DNA of 64,000 bases. Source: Sphingobacterium nematocida. Lineage in GTDB: Bacteria > Bacteroidota > Bacteroidia > Sphingobacteriales > Sphingobacteriaceae. The translations under genes were made by a program, and so were the position numbers. Position 1 is the stretch's first letter; every line of letters begins with the position of its first letter. The stretch is taken from positions 95,985 through 159,984 of the forward strand of contig NZ_FUZF01000011.1 in the NCBI RefSeq assembly GCF_900168125.1. The letters are read 5' to 3'. Shown here piece by piece: positions 26,291 through 35,801 of this stretch. The notes below the pieces were generated by a model. That model was not told the origin of the DNA. It saw only the letters and a list, made by a program, of their open reading frames with translations, and searched no databases.

Positions 26291-26743
26291 TTAGTCCTCC
26301 ATATTCAATTTCCAGATCGATTTAATCTTTTTTGCTTCTACCGTAAACTCAAAAAAGAGCTTTTTATTTTCCCGAATGGTATTAAAGAAGTCCTCCTGCG
26401 TTTGCATCTCTTCGGTAAAATATTTGAAATCTTCCGACAGATCAAATCTTTGATCCACAACCGATACGCCTCCCACATCAAAGATAAACTTTTCCCGTTC
26501 GTTCAGCCCATTTTCATCACTGATCGAGGCCACTCCCATTTGTATATCCGCACAGTTAAATAGTAAACTTCTTTCCTTTCCCTCTTCCGTTAAACGCACA
26601 TTCGTTACAAATATAATGCTGTCTTTTTCCATAGTTTTCTCGCAGGCACAGGCGCTTGTTTGTTGCTTAGTCTTATTCGGAGAACCACCTCCCTTACAGG
26701 CAAAAAATGTCAACAAGAGACCAGTATAAATTACAGTCTTCAT
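26291..26743 (-). CDS. Hypothetical lipoprotein, 150 aa
   Basis: A lipobox (L-T-F-F-A-C at residue 16) indicates lipidation. The mature part is short, with a cysteine-containing C-A-C-E-K near residue 33 and a strand-rich domain (IIFVTNVRLTEEGKER). It follows the 194-residue gene by 21 bases on the same strand. The function is unknown. Confidence 0.55.
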   Translation of the reverse strand: MKTVIYTGLLLTFFACKGGGSPNKTKQQTSACACEKTMEKDSIIFVTNVRLTEEGKERSLLFNCADIQMGVASISDENGLNEREKFIFDVGGVSVVDQRFDLSEDFKYFTEEMQTQEDFFNTIRENKKLFFEFTVEAKKIKSIWKLNMED

Positions 26744-26764
26744 AAACTAGAGATTCATTGGTGT

Positions 26765-27349
26765 TCAGACCAGTGTGTCAAATTCAACGTCAGCATAGCG
26801 TTTTTGGTATATCAATGGATCTATTCTTCCTCCCGACGCTAATGCGGCTAGCATTTCCCGCTGAAATACCACTTCTTTTTCGAGCAACTGATTCCAGTAT
26901 TCCGGTTCTTCCGAAAAATTCTCGTAATAATCCAATGTGTTGATCATATCGAGAAACAGTTGTACTACCCCTTCCGTTGTGTTATTATCATCAATAGCAT
27001 GATCAAAGGCATTTAATATATAAATCGGTATCTGCTCTAACTCCTCATAATCATCCGCATATTCGTCCAGCTCTTCCGTTCTTTTGACCATGATTTCTTT
27101 GTACCAGCATGTCGTTCCATTACGAATATCATCCAACAATTTGTCTTTATCTATAGGCGTATGCATATACGCTTCGATCACTGCGAGCGCTTCCGGCAGT
27201 TGGAAATAGAATTCCAGAGCTAGGAGTTTTAAGAACTTCTGCTGTTCAGCAGACAGTTTTACAAAACCGGTCTGTAAATCTTCGGTATGCCGGTGTATGT
27301 GTTGTACAATATCCATATCATTGCTATTTATGTGATATTTTTTCATCAC
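26765..27349 (-). CDS. Hypothetical cytoplasmic protein, 194 aa
   Basis: This is a helical, acidic protein without signal or membrane segments; an alternative start one codon later is equally possible. No family is recognised. The upstream region contains a CTAAGTTA-type box (27376-27383) and a leader resembling the one upstream of the lipoprotein gene at 33132-33815, so the two may be regulated alike. Confidence 0.5.
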   Translation of the reverse strand: MMKKYHINSNDMDIVQHIHRHTEDLQTGFVKLSAEQQKFLKLLALEFYFQLPEALAVIEAYMHTPIDKDKLLDDIRNGTTCWYKEIMVKRTEELDEYADDYEELEQIPIYILNAFDHAIDDNNTTEGVVQLFLDMINTLDYYENFSEEPEYWNQLLEKEVVFQREMLAALASGGRIDPLIYQKRYADVEFDTLV

Positions 27350-27413
27350 TTATGATTACATGGTTACTATACGAACTAAGTTAATCCATTTTCAGTAGAC
27401 ATTATCAAAAAAC

Positions 27414-27626
27414 TTACAATTGCTCTAAATTTGGTATTAGGTTTACCCCCAATAATTTTCCCTCTGATCGCGATAAATGCTTTCCACCTTTAAGGAATAC
27501 AGGTCGAACTCCATCACGATAGAACAGTTTAGGGTTTATACGTCTGTCCTCCATAGTTATTATAATATCTCTTTTAGCACTAGCCCCGTTATCGCTATAC
27601 AGTGTGAGCTTATACATTTTTTTCAT
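27414..27626 (-). CDS. Small hypothetical protein, 70 aa
   Basis: A basic, strand-rich small protein (MKKMYKLTLYSDNGASAKRD) with no signal or domain I can name. The coding call is uncertain because the size is small and no partner lies beside it. Confidence 0.4.
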   Translation of the reverse strand: MKKMYKLTLYSDNGASAKRDIIITMEDRRINPKLFYRDGVRPVFLKGGKHLSRSEGKLLGVNLIPNLEQL

Positions 27627-27835
27627 AGAATGCTATCTTTAAAATTTAGATTATCCCCTTTTTAATCGGTATTGATAGCAACAAAATTAATGCATACGCC
27701 GTATTTTAAACTGGTAATAATAGCGCATTTATCAGTTAATAACACGCATAAATGGCATTTTTAGCGCACTATTGGGTAGTTGATACAATTATGCAAACAA
27801 AAATACACTTCTTAGCCAGCTCATTTATACCTCAA

Positions 27836-30800
27836 TTAATATCTTTCGATATCCACTCCTTTGACCTGCTGCTGCGAGGGCGAGTAGCCAAATTGCTTCT
27901 TAAATACTTTAGCAAAATTAGCAGGATCATCATAACCTATAGCCCAAGCAACATCAGCAACGCGAGTACCCGATTCGAGCAAACCTTTTGCATAATTCAT
28001 CTTAATGGTCCGGATAAACTCAGCCGGAGTTTTGTTGATAAGTGCTTTTAATTTACGCGTGATTTGGCTAGAGCTCAGACAGGCCACATTTGCGAGAAAT
28101 TCGACATTCACCTGCTTACTTTCCTGATTCTCATGAATAGCCGCAACCAATTTTTCGATAAAATCTTTATCTTGTTTAGAGATACTTTTTTCCTCATCCT
28201 CCAGTAATACATCCTTATCACTATCCTTTATCAGTAAAGAAGTATAGTAGATCCTGAGTCTTTCTTTAAAAGCAAGGCGATTATGTACCCTAAGCCTTAA
28301 TTCTGCAACAGAAAATGGTTTAAAGATATAATCATCGGCACCAAGATACAACCCATCTTCCTTTTTCGACTGATCTTTGATTGCTGTAAGCAATAGTACT
28401 GGAATATGAGATGTAGCTGCTGATTCTTTGACTGCCTTACAGAAGTCCAATCCGTCCATCCGAGGCATTCTGATATCACTTATTATTATATCGGGAAGCA
28501 CAGCATTTGCCATTCTTAACGCGACCTCGCCATCAGCAGCCTCTAAAAAATGATAGGAATCCCCGAGCGATTCCTTTATAAATGTACGTATCTCTTCGTG
28601 ATCGTCTACGAGCAGGACCACAGGCTGATCCATAGTACTTGCAACATCATTAAGGTTGCGCTGCATGGCAGGTTCCTGAGTTGTCGATATCCGCGAAAGT
28701 TCTGAAAATGCAGGCATTACTTCTTTCTTCTCTTCGACAGAAGTACTTCCTTCCGCCAACCAGACGTGGAATATTGTCTTACCGTCGGTTTGGCTCTCCA
28801 CCTCGACACGACCACCATGGTAGTTCGCCAACTCTTTTACTAAGGAAAGTCCTATACCAAACCCTTTGAAAGAGGCCTCTCCCGGCAATTGATAGAATCG
28901 ATCAAATATTTTGGATAGGTATTCATCGGCAATACCACTTCCGGTATTAGCCACCCAAATATGCAATAACTGGCATTCAAAATCTAAACCTACCTCAATT
29001 TCTCCTGTTCGGGGTGTATGTTTTAAAGCGTTCGATAGCAAATTGTACATGATGGCGGTTACAGCCTGCCGCGAATAGACAAACTGCTGACCCGCATACT
29101 CTCCAGCTGGTTTGGAGAATAAACTCTTAAGCTTAACCCCGCACCTATCCGCTTCCGATTCAAAACTTGTTACCTCCATCCTGATCAACTGGACGACTTC
29201 TCCCCGTTCGTAATGGAGGCTATAGTAACCGTCATCCATTTTTGAAAGTTCCAGTAACTGATCCACCAATTCCAACAAATGGGCACCATTCTTACTGATT
29301 TCGGCATACCTTGATTTATCGGCTGTACTCTTTTCGTCGGCCATCAATAATTCAATATGCCCATTTATTAGTGTTAATGGCGTACGAAATTCGTGTGATA
29401 TATTGGCTAAAAATCTGGATTTCATCTCCTGATTGTTTATTGCTGCCTTCTTTTTCACTTTCTCTAAAGCAATTTTATGCTTCGAGCGTGCCGAAAGATA
29501 GCGCCACGATACCAAAGCAAAAAGAAGAGCCGATACAGCCAAAGCCCAAGCGACGTTACGCTGCAGCTGTCTATTTCTAGATGTTTCAATTGTTTTAGCA
29601 ATTTGGTTTTCATATTCGTACTTCAATACAATCTTTTCAGCATTCTGCTTTTCTATACTGTCACGATACATGTAATACTTTTGTGTATTTAGATAGGCGT
29701 CTCGAAAGTTACCCAATGCGCTATCTATCTTCGCTAGTGCCTTATAAGAAATCAAATACGCCGATTTATCTGCAGTACGTGCGTTGAGCAAGATTGCAGA
29801 CTCGATCCATTTGCTAGCAAGATTGTATTGTGTCAAATCCCCATATATACGACCTATCCAATTGGTAACAGTTATCCTATTTGATATATTCTGCGTGACC
29901 ATAGGCTTATCTACCATAGATAAGAACTTCGCTAAGGCCGCTTTCTTGTCGCCCAACTCATAATCTATTTCAGCAAGCTGTTTGTAGGGGGTAAAAAAGC
30001 TCAAACCTGAGCTATCTACTGCTGCATATATCTTTATTGCTTGTTCACAATATTGCTTAGCTACCTCAAAATCCCTCTTCTTTCGTGCCACATTCCCCAA
30101 ATTCGTATACGATTGTGCCACCCCCGACTGATTGCCCTCCCGTATATATGCGTTCAACGAGTTTGTATAAATATCTTTTGCTTTGTCGATGTTGTTAATC
30201 TCTGTGTAAACATGGCCAATCAGATTACTTGTCCATATCATGCCATCCTTATTTTGTATCCTCTTATAAAGCTCTCTCGCTTCGTAAAAAAGAGAAATGG
30301 CCTTACTAAAATTGGAAAATTCATAATGGATCAACCCCAAATTGGCACTTGTCCGTGCCATTCCCCAATAATTGTCTGTTTTTTTGTAAGCGTAATAAGC
30401 CTCATCCCAATAATCGAGCGCTCTTAGATAATCGTCCTGATGATAATAAAGATGAGCAATATTATCAGCCGAGTTTGCCACACCATAAGGATCAGCTTTT
30501 CTTCTTCGGATATCCAACGCCATTTCATGATTCAATAATGCAGCTTTTTGATCCTCTTTAGTCGTATATATATGTCCAAGTTGATCATAGGCCTCTGCTT
30601 CCGACAGCGGTACGTTTATCTTTCTGGCTAGCTGCAGCATTATTTTCAGATGCTCCACAGCTTTTTCCATTTCGCCTTTTTCTCGATACATATGAACAAA
30701 GTTTTCATAAGATTTTAAGAGACCGAACATATTACCGTCTCGTTCTGCCATCACTTTTGCTCTTGTAGTTATAGTTGTAGCAGAATCGTAACTTCGAATA

Positions 30801-30994
30801 TGTACGTAGCGACGCGCAATTTCATTGAGCAACAAAACCTTATTGTGCTTATCCGCACTGCTTCTTAATAAGATGCGTAAGGAATCGATTTCTGAATACT
30901 GTAGTTTCTGACCATAAGCTTCTTTATCAAGAGACAGTATGATCATAAATACCAAGGCCGAAATACTATAAAAGGAATTTAAAACAAACATCAA
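27836..30994 (-). CDS. Hybrid two-component protein: TPR sensor, histidine kinase, receiver, AraC-type output
   Basis: This 1052-residue protein joins a whole signalling pathway. An N-terminal hydrophobic leader is followed by tetratricopeptide repeats (about 60-460) predicted to face the periplasm, then a transmembrane helix (about 482-500). The kinase core has the phospho-acceptor in N-I-S-H-E-F-R-T-P (about H534), and ATP-binding boxes NLLSNALKHTP and GFGIGLSLVKEL. A receiver domain has LLVDDHEE and the phospho-acceptor aspartate of SDIRMPRMDG (about 841). The C-terminal AraC helix-turn-helix domain begins near 960. It resembles HTCS proteins, but the sensor is TPR rather than beta-propeller. 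Its targets are not evident nearby. Confidence 0.92.
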   Translation of the reverse strand: MMFVLNSFYSISALVFMIILSLDKEAYGQKLQYSEIDSLRILLRSSADKHNKVLLLNEIARRYVHIRSYDSATTITTRAKVMAERDGNMFGLLKSYENFVHMYREKGEMEKAVEHLKIMLQLARKINVPLSEAEAYDQLGHIYTTKEDQKAALLNHEMALDIRRRKADPYGVANSADNIAHLYYHQDDYLRALDYWDEAYYAYKKTDNYWGMARTSANLGLIHYEFSNFSKAISLFYEARELYKRIQNKDGMIWTSNLIGHVYTEINNIDKAKDIYTNSLNAYIREGNQSGVAQSYTNLGNVARKKRDFEVAKQYCEQAIKIYAAVDSSGLSFFTPYKQLAEIDYELGDKKAALAKFLSMVDKPMVTQNISNRITVTNWIGRIYGDLTQYNLASKWIESAILLNARTADKSAYLISYKALAKIDSALGNFRDAYLNTQKYYMYRDSIEKQNAEKIVLKYEYENQIAKTIETSRNRQLQRNVAWALAVSALLFALVSWRYLSARSKHKIALEKVKKKAAINNQEMKSRFLANISHEFRTPLTLINGHIELLMADEKSTADKSRYAEISKNGAHLLELVDQLLELSKMDDGYYSLHYERGEVVQLIRMEVTSFESEADRCGVKLKSLFSKPAGEYAGQQFVYSRQAVTAIMYNLLSNALKHTPRTGEIEVGLDFECQLLHIWVANTGSGIADEYLSKIFDRFYQLPGEASFKGFGIGLSLVKELANYHGGRVEVESQTDGKTIFHVWLAEGSTSVEEKKEVMPAFSELSRISTTQEPAMQRNLNDVASTMDQPVVLLVDDHEEIRTFIKESLGDSYHFLEAADGEVALRMANAVLPDIIISDIRMPRMDGLDFCKAVKESAATSHIPVLLLTAIKDQSKKEDGLYLGADDYIFKPFSVAELRLRVHNRLAFKERLRIYYTSLLIKDSDKDVLLEDEEKSISKQDKDFIEKLVAAIHENQESKQVNVEFLANVACLSSSQITRKLKALINKTPAEFIRTIKMNYAKGLLESGTRVADVAWAIGYDDPANFAKVFKKQFGYSPSQQQVKGVDIERY

Positions 30995-31124
30995 AATTTA
31001 AAAACGGAATAACTTTATAGATTGCCATTAACCTCTGCAATCGGCTTAAGATATTGCTTTTATTTCGAATATTTACTCCTATTAGGGGGGACAATTTAGG
31101 GACAAATGAACAAAAGAGGCTTTA

Positions 31125-31152
31125 AACGCGCTCCGTATCACCGGAACGCGTT
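31125..31152 (-). terminator. Hairpin between the DUF5675 gene and the hybrid kinase gene
   Basis: AACGCG and CGCGTT arms with an inner TCCG/CGGA stem surround a short loop. On the minus strand a TTT follows, so weak termination of the DUF5675 transcript is plausible. Confidence 0.4.
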
Positions 31153-31209
31153 CTGATTTTAGTTAACTCCTCCTTACTTTCACCGCATTACCCCATCCAC
31201 AATTAACAA

Positions 31210-31653
31210 TTAACCATCAATAGTCAATTCCACATCCCTTCTCTTTACGGCTTCGATCAATAGCTTATAAATCCGGACGTAAGCCGATTTGGATTTTCGC
31301 AATTCGAAATCATCTTCCTGGTACACGAAAGAATCCCCGACTAATAGGCACCCCGCAGTATCTCCAAAATTGTTACCAATATGGATGTACACGTACTTAA
31401 AGTTTGGAATCCCCACTATTTCGATCATCCCCTGATGGAAAGTAGGGAATCGCCTCGTATAGCGGGCATGCATAGCCCCCAGCTTTCGAAGCCCAAGCCT
31501 ATAGGATCCGGCAGGGATCGCTGTCGCACCCCAGATTTTGACATCCCGAACCGTATCCTCCAAGCCATAGCAGCAGAATACACCGTCCACGAAGATTTCA
31601 GATAAGGTGCTGTTCGCCCCCCGTTTTTCAGAACGTTTGACCAAAACCCTCAT
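31210..31653 (-). CDS. DUF5675 family protein
   Basis: This 147-residue protein matches DUF5675 in layout. It has an N-terminal LVKRSEK, then FVDGVFCCYGLED, then the AIPAGSYRLGLRK strand, and finally IHIGNNFGDTAGCLLVG with conserved H, N, D and C positions. The fold is small and beta-rich; the family is common beside phage-like and cell-wall genes, with no established activity. Its start overlaps the stop of the 89-residue gene by 4 bases, so the two are translationally coupled. Confidence 0.85.
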   Translation of the reverse strand: MRVLVKRSEKRGANSTLSEIFVDGVFCCYGLEDTVRDVKIWGATAIPAGSYRLGLRKLGAMHARYTRRFPTFHQGMIEIVGIPNFKYVYIHIGNNFGDTAGCLLVGDSFVYQEDDFELRKSKSAYVRIYKLLIEAVKRRDVELTIDG

Positions 31654-31919
31654 CTCTCCCTACCTCCATCCCCTTGTTCACTTGTTAACTCGTTAACTCG
31701 ATCACCTTCCTCACTTCCTTCACCTTTCTCACCCAACTCACTTCTATCACCTCCATCACCCTCTTCATCTCCATCAATTGTCTTCTCCATCACCTTCTCT
31801 ATGATCCCTAAACCGATAGCCACATATTTCAGGATCAGTAAAGCCTGACCCGGCAATTTCACAGGAGCCATTAATACCAATTGTACCGCCCCACTTATTT
31901 TTTTGATTATTTTGTTCAT
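31650..31919 (-). CDS. Small protein with hydrophobic N-terminal half and acidic repetitive tail, 89 aa
   Basis: Residues 12-42 are moderately hydrophobic (LVLMAPVKLPGQALLILKYV), and the tail is a glycine/glutamate-rich low-complexity run (DGDEEGDGGDRSELGEKGEG). The tail matches short codon repeats in the DNA and could be variable. The gene overlaps the DUF5675 gene by 4 bases. I do not recognise a family. Confidence 0.5.
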   Translation of the reverse strand: MNKIIKKISGAVQLVLMAPVKLPGQALLILKYVAIGLGIIEKVMEKTIDGDEEGDGGDRSELGEKGEGSEEGDRVNELTSEQGDGGRER

Positions 31920-32002
31920 GATATTTTAAGTTATATGGTTACAGAGGTTACAAGGCTATGGAAGTTAAGATACCTCATAACGATGTAACCCCATTTTACC
32001 AA

Positions 32003-32224
32003 GAATCAAACTTGATCAGCTCCTACCCATCTTTCCTTCACACCCAAGAATCAAACTGGAGCTAATAAAGCCTTAGGAATAATGCGAAGCTTTGTTCCAG
32101 CTTTTGTGCTCTATTTGATTCGCACCTACTCTTATTCCCTTCACACCCCAGAATCAAACTTGAGCTAATAAAGCCTTAGGAATAATGCGCAGCTTTGTTC
32201 CAGCTTTTGTGCTCTATTTGATTC
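32003..32224. repeat. Tandem 74-base hairpin repeats (two full copies, one partial)
   Basis: Two 74-base units (32048-32121 and 32151-32224) differ at two positions and are spaced by 103 bases. Each has nested inverted arms: GAATCAAA/TTTGATTC, GAGC/GCTC, AAAGC/GCTTT and GGAA/TTCC, so each folds into one long imperfect hairpin. The spacer CCTTCACACCC precedes both. A third unit near 32003 keeps only the left arm. No open reading frame is inside. They may be a non-autonomous mobile repeat or a structured RNA. Confidence 0.75.
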
Positions 32225-32229
32225 GCTCT

Positions 32230-32862
32230 TTATCTGGCTCTCAAACTCACTACCTCACTCCAATCGCCTGCTCCCTTCTTATTGACCGCCCGTACGCGCA
32301 GTTTATAGGTGACATCCCGCACAACCGGTGCAAACACATTCCCGCGGGTAGACCCCGTTCGGTAACTATCCTTCCAGACGGGATTACCCTGTTCATCATC
32401 GGCATCGGCGACCTGATACTCGTAGAGCAGCGCGTTGGGCACTTTATCAAAGGCCACTTTAAGCTGATCCTGTTGCAGGCCATCCATCAGCGCTGCATTC
32501 AGCACCTTGGCGGGCAGTGGCGTACTGACCGGATCCACTTCCAGGATCAGCCCCGAGCTCAACAAAGCCGACCGTGTACCGTCGCTCACCTGATTGACAT
32601 AGAATGCGATCTTGCGCAGCATATCGCACACCTCCTTTTTGGAGTCGTTCTTTTGCGCAATCTCTACGAGGCTGCCCCCACGGCTGGCCTTCTGCCAGCG
32701 GCTCTTGTAAAGCTCAGCTCCTGTCTTCAGGTCAGCAATAGCTACCGGTAGGTCGGTGAATAGCGTATGTCCTTCCATACAGTCTACCACCTTACCGATT
32801 AGGGTACTGAACTCATCGTCTTTCAGTCCCGAATAGTCTAAAACTACTTTCTTCTTTCTCAT
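32230..32862 (-). CDS. Fibronectin type III domain protein, 210 aa
   Basis: The N-terminal 110 residues are helical (LDYSGLKDDEFSTLIGK, then KKEVCDMLRKIAFYVNQV). A single FN3 domain follows at about 118-210 (VAFDKVPNALLYEYQVAD, TRGNVFAPV, then RAVNKKGAGDWSEVVSLRAR). There is no signal peptide, so an intracellular or particle-associated role is likely. Similar FN3 proteins occur in Bacteroidota with DUF5675 proteins, which also fits here 0.6 kb downstream. Function unknown. Confidence 0.8.
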   Translation of the reverse strand: MRKKKVVLDYSGLKDDEFSTLIGKVVDCMEGHTLFTDLPVAIADLKTGAELYKSRWQKASRGGSLVEIAQKNDSKKEVCDMLRKIAFYVNQVSDGTRSALLSSGLILEVDPVSTPLPAKVLNAALMDGLQQDQLKVAFDKVPNALLYEYQVADADDEQGNPVWKDSYRTGSTRGNVFAPVVRDVTYKLRVRAVNKKGAGDWSEVVSLRAR

Positions 32863-33131
32863 TTTGTTCGATTTAAATGTTTACCATTCTCCGTTGTAAT
32901 GCACTTCCGGACGAACATTACATGGGCAAACATAAGGGCGGATCAAAAGGAGGTCAAGAAATGGGACAAGACGGGACAAGCTCGGACAACAACTGTCCGA
33001 GTGTTCAAGAAAAACTTATTTTAAAACGACCTTTTAGGAAAAAAATAAAGATTGACAGGATAAGACAGATAACCCCAGAGATGAAGTTATACAAGCTTGA
33101 ATAAGACGCCCTCTATTAGTTGAAATACGCT

Positions 33132-33815
33132 TTACTTAATTTTCATAATGCCAATCCGGGAATTATAAAAGTATTTTGGGTTGCTGTTTATCCGATAACA
33201 TTCGCTACCTAAAGTCTTGAACCGTTGTCCATCCAGTTCGTAGTAAAAGATCTCCTGATAACTGGGTAGTCGTCCATTCGTCCATTTATAAACGATGCTT
33301 TCATCAAATTCGGGCAGCGCAGTTTTTAAATCTTCCACCTTTTGGTCTATCGCTGTAAATCCATTCTGGATTGTTGTGCTATCGGCTCGCTCTTTGACCG
33401 CATAAGTAGGCGCAAAGTACAGCATATTGTTTAAAAGCAGATGCTGGTTTTTATCGGCCAATATCTCCGAAGTCGAAGGTACTGTATCCAAGATATACGT
33501 TTTACCCGTATAGATATTCTTAAGCTGGAATTCATTCTTTATGGTGCTGATCCCCATACTTTTTTCTCCTTCCTCCGTCGCAACCTCCTGAACAACATGA
33601 AGTTGCTTTTTCGAATAATACAGCGAGTCGTTCCACATCCGTAGCGTATGCATGAGGGTCGAATCTATCTCCTCGACCACGTCAACTTTATTTGCGGCTA
33701 TCAATTCGTCCAAAGTAGCCACATCGGGATGTTGATCTTCTTTGGGAGCAAAAGAGCAGGAAGAAATCGATAGGATAACGAATAACAGCGGAAAGGAAGA
33801 AATGATTTTTTTCAT
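33132..33815 (-). CDS. Hypothetical lipoprotein, 227 aa
   Basis: The leader ends in a lipobox (S-I-S-S-C at residue 20). The mature protein is polar with no domain I can name. A TATCTTAGG element on the minus strand at 33841-33849, similar to the plus-strand element of the divergent gene, lies 26 bases upstream and is the likely promoter. Confidence 0.58.
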   Translation of the reverse strand: MKKIISSFPLLFVILSISSCSFAPKEDQHPDVATLDELIAANKVDVVEEIDSTLMHTLRMWNDSLYYSKKQLHVVQEVATEEGEKSMGISTIKNEFQLKNIYTGKTYILDTVPSTSEILADKNQHLLLNNMLYFAPTYAVKERADSTTIQNGFTAIDQKVEDLKTALPEFDESIVYKWTNGRLPSYQEIFYYELDGQRFKTLGSECYRINSNPKYFYNSRIGIMKIK

Positions 33816-33840
33816 CGTTGGTTTATGGGGTTACGCTATA

Positions 33841-33910
33841 CCTAAGATAATCCATTTTTAGCAGAGATCCGCAAAAAATTTACAATTGCCAAAAATATAG
33901 TATCTTAGGG
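33841..33910. promoter_or_regulatory. Divergent promoter region with two TATCTTAGG boxes
   Basis: TATCTTAGG occurs on the minus strand at 33841-33849 (toward the lipoprotein gene) and on the plus strand at 33901-33909 (toward the 259-residue gene). TAnnTTAG differs from the usual TAnnTTTG at one base. A related box, TATATTAGGG, lies upstream of the 116-residue gene at 35755-35764, followed by a nearly identical leader (GTATCAAAATyTAAG). Confidence 0.4.
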
Positions 33911-33982
33911 TATCAAAATTTAAGCGGCAAAATGAATTGGGAAAACAATAAAAATCACGAAAAATATTCACATTGCTAATAG

Positions 33983-34762
33983 ATGAAAGAATACAGGCCT
34001 ATCTTTACAACCAACGATCTGACAACAGCGGAGAAATGGCGCAGGTTAAGAAAGTTTATTGAAAATTGGTATGATTTCGAAATACCCAATACCACGTATC
34101 AAAGCCAATGGATAGCACTTAAAAATTCGTTACCTTTTGCATTACCTCCATTTGCTGAACGATTTTTTAGCCTTGCCCATCAACTTCAAGATGTGGAGCA
34201 CATATATCCTTATAGCGGACAAAAAACCAATAAATTTTCAAGCATTTTCAGGGATTGTCTTGATATTTCATTCCTCGAAAAACACGATGCTTTATCGCTA
34301 TTAATTCAAGCGGAACAAGACACCTATTGGGCCATTAAAAGAATCGATTTTGAAGAAGAAAATCCACCAGTATATTCCTATTTCTTAAATTATGACGATG
34401 ATACCGGGGATTTTGAACTGTACGGGACACCATATCCGTCCGTAACGTCATTTGTGCTAAAGCACATGCTTCTATATCTCCATAACTGCAGCAGTTTTGG
34501 CGTACAAATCGAAAATGTAGACCGGTTTAAAGAAAAAATCAAGTCCAGTTTTAAAAATCATATCATTTATGATGGAATAGAATTATTTGAAGACGAAAAT
34601 TTGATCGCATTTATCGATGAGGACCTATTTGACGAAGGTAATTATTACTTCCGTTTACACTTGAAAGATAATCGAGAGATTGAAAGTTTACCTGAAGAAA
34701 TCATCCACATCTTGAAAACTAGAAATGGAGGCTGGACTTCGAACAGATTTAATGGATACTGA
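33983..34762 (+). CDS. Hypothetical cytoplasmic protein, 259 aa
   Basis: The protein has an opening KWRRLRKFIENWYDFEIP, an NYDDDTGDFELYGTPYPSVTSF core and acidic C-terminal strands, with no signal or membrane segment. The layout resembles SMI1/SUKH-like or other immunity proteins in size and composition, but no motif proves this. The promoter lies about 75 bases upstream. Confidence 0.5.
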   Translation: MKEYRPIFTTNDLTTAEKWRRLRKFIENWYDFEIPNTTYQSQWIALKNSLPFALPPFAERFFSLAHQLQDVEHIYPYSGQKTNKFSSIFRDCLDISFLEKHDALSLLIQAEQDTYWAIKRIDFEEENPPVYSYFLNYDDDTGDFELYGTPYPSVTSFVLKHMLLYLHNCSSFGVQIENVDRFKEKIKSSFKNHIIYDGIELFEDENLIAFIDEDLFDEGNYYFRLHLKDNREIESLPEEIIHILKTRNGGWTSNRFNGY

Positions 34763-34863
34763 AACCAATCCTACCCTACTTTGCAACGCTACAGACTTTG
34801 AGCAAATGACAATCAAGCAGATAGGCAAGACAAACCATCTTAACATCACAGATTCTATTAACA

Positions 34864-35685
34864 ATGGATGCAAAACAATTATTTAGATTTTTTCACAGTA
34901 AATATGAGCTAACAAATTGGCTTAATGAGAATGGCGTATTAGCCCAAAGCGACGGCGATGTAAAATGGTTTTATTGTGGCATTAACGACGATTTTAAAGT
35001 GGAGCTTGTTGATCAAACGATACAAAATTTCTTTTCTGAAGATGAAATTTACTTATGCATTTCGTCAAGCAAAAGTTCAATGGTTTCTAAATCAAACGTA
35101 ACTGCAGAAATTGCTAAAAATCTGCACAAGAAAGAAATCGGATTAATGGATAGTTCATTTACAAAAATGATGTTTTTCAATTCGTATGGCACATTTAAAA
35201 GTGGTGTGATCAGAGAATTTCCAGAAACATCTTCAAGACCTAATGGCCACCTTTTAAATGTAGCGTTTTTCGCAAACATTATGGATGAAAACACCAGCAA
35301 AGTTGCTAAAGCAATTAACAAGCATTTTGATCATTTTGAAAAAGCATTACACAAAGATTATGGCGGTGTGATGGAATATCTTTGGATAGATTTAGAGCTG
35401 GTTGAAAGTCACAAACCTTTTCCTTTCCGCTTTCAAAAGAGGGTAAGCAATCGTTCTTCCTACACCGAAATGTATTCCTATAATGTTGGTCATTACAGTA
35501 TTCATCCAGATTATGAAAAATTGAAAGGCTTATCAACAGATGAAGAAATTTGCGCCTATGTATTTGATTTGCTGTATCAGTCCACTCAAATTTTAGCGGA
35601 TAAACAAAAGAAACTAGGAGACTTTGATGCGACTAAATTCCGATTGGATTTTCTAGCGGCAAAAACTGCCATCGATAGTTTGTAA
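34864..35685 (+). CDS. Hypothetical cytoplasmic protein, 273 aa
   Basis: No family is recognised. The protein is soluble, without signal peptide, and has a mixed alpha/beta pattern (MDAKQLFRFFHSKYELTNWL, IYLCISSSKSS, and a helical end). It lies 101 bases after the 259-residue gene on the same strand. An immunity or toxin-partner role would fit the local context but is not shown. Confidence 0.5.
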   Translation: MDAKQLFRFFHSKYELTNWLNENGVLAQSDGDVKWFYCGINDDFKVELVDQTIQNFFSEDEIYLCISSSKSSMVSKSNVTAEIAKNLHKKEIGLMDSSFTKMMFFNSYGTFKSGVIREFPETSSRPNGHLLNVAFFANIMDENTSKVAKAINKHFDHFEKALHKDYGGVMEYLWIDLELVESHKPFPFRFQKRVSNRSSYTEMYSYNVGHYSIHPDYEKLKGLSTDEEICAYVFDLLYQSTQILADKQKKLGDFDATKFRLDFLAAKTAIDSL

Positions 35686-35754
35686 TCGATAGCTATTCCT
35701 ATCAAATAAATCGGCTTGAAAATTGCATGATCATTCAGTGTGCACCAATTGTAA

Positions 35755-35764
35755 TATATTAGGG
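35755..35764 (+). promoter_or_regulatory. Promoter-like box upstream of the 116-residue gene
   Basis: TATATTAGGG followed by GTATCAAAATCTAAG repeats the element and leader found at 33901-33928, with one base changed in the leader. The duplicated leader suggests common control or a duplicated gene cassette. Confidence 0.35.
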
Positions 35765-35801
35765 TATCAAAATCTAAGAGCAAAACAAATACATTGTTTA
35801 T

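Noticed and set aside
32048..32224. Considered as tandem intrinsic terminators
   Set aside because: There is no T-tract after the arms, and the units are too long and too similar to each other.
32877..33104. Plus-strand open frame between FN3 and lipoprotein genes
   Set aside because: It is short, lysine-rich and low in coding character, with no promoter.
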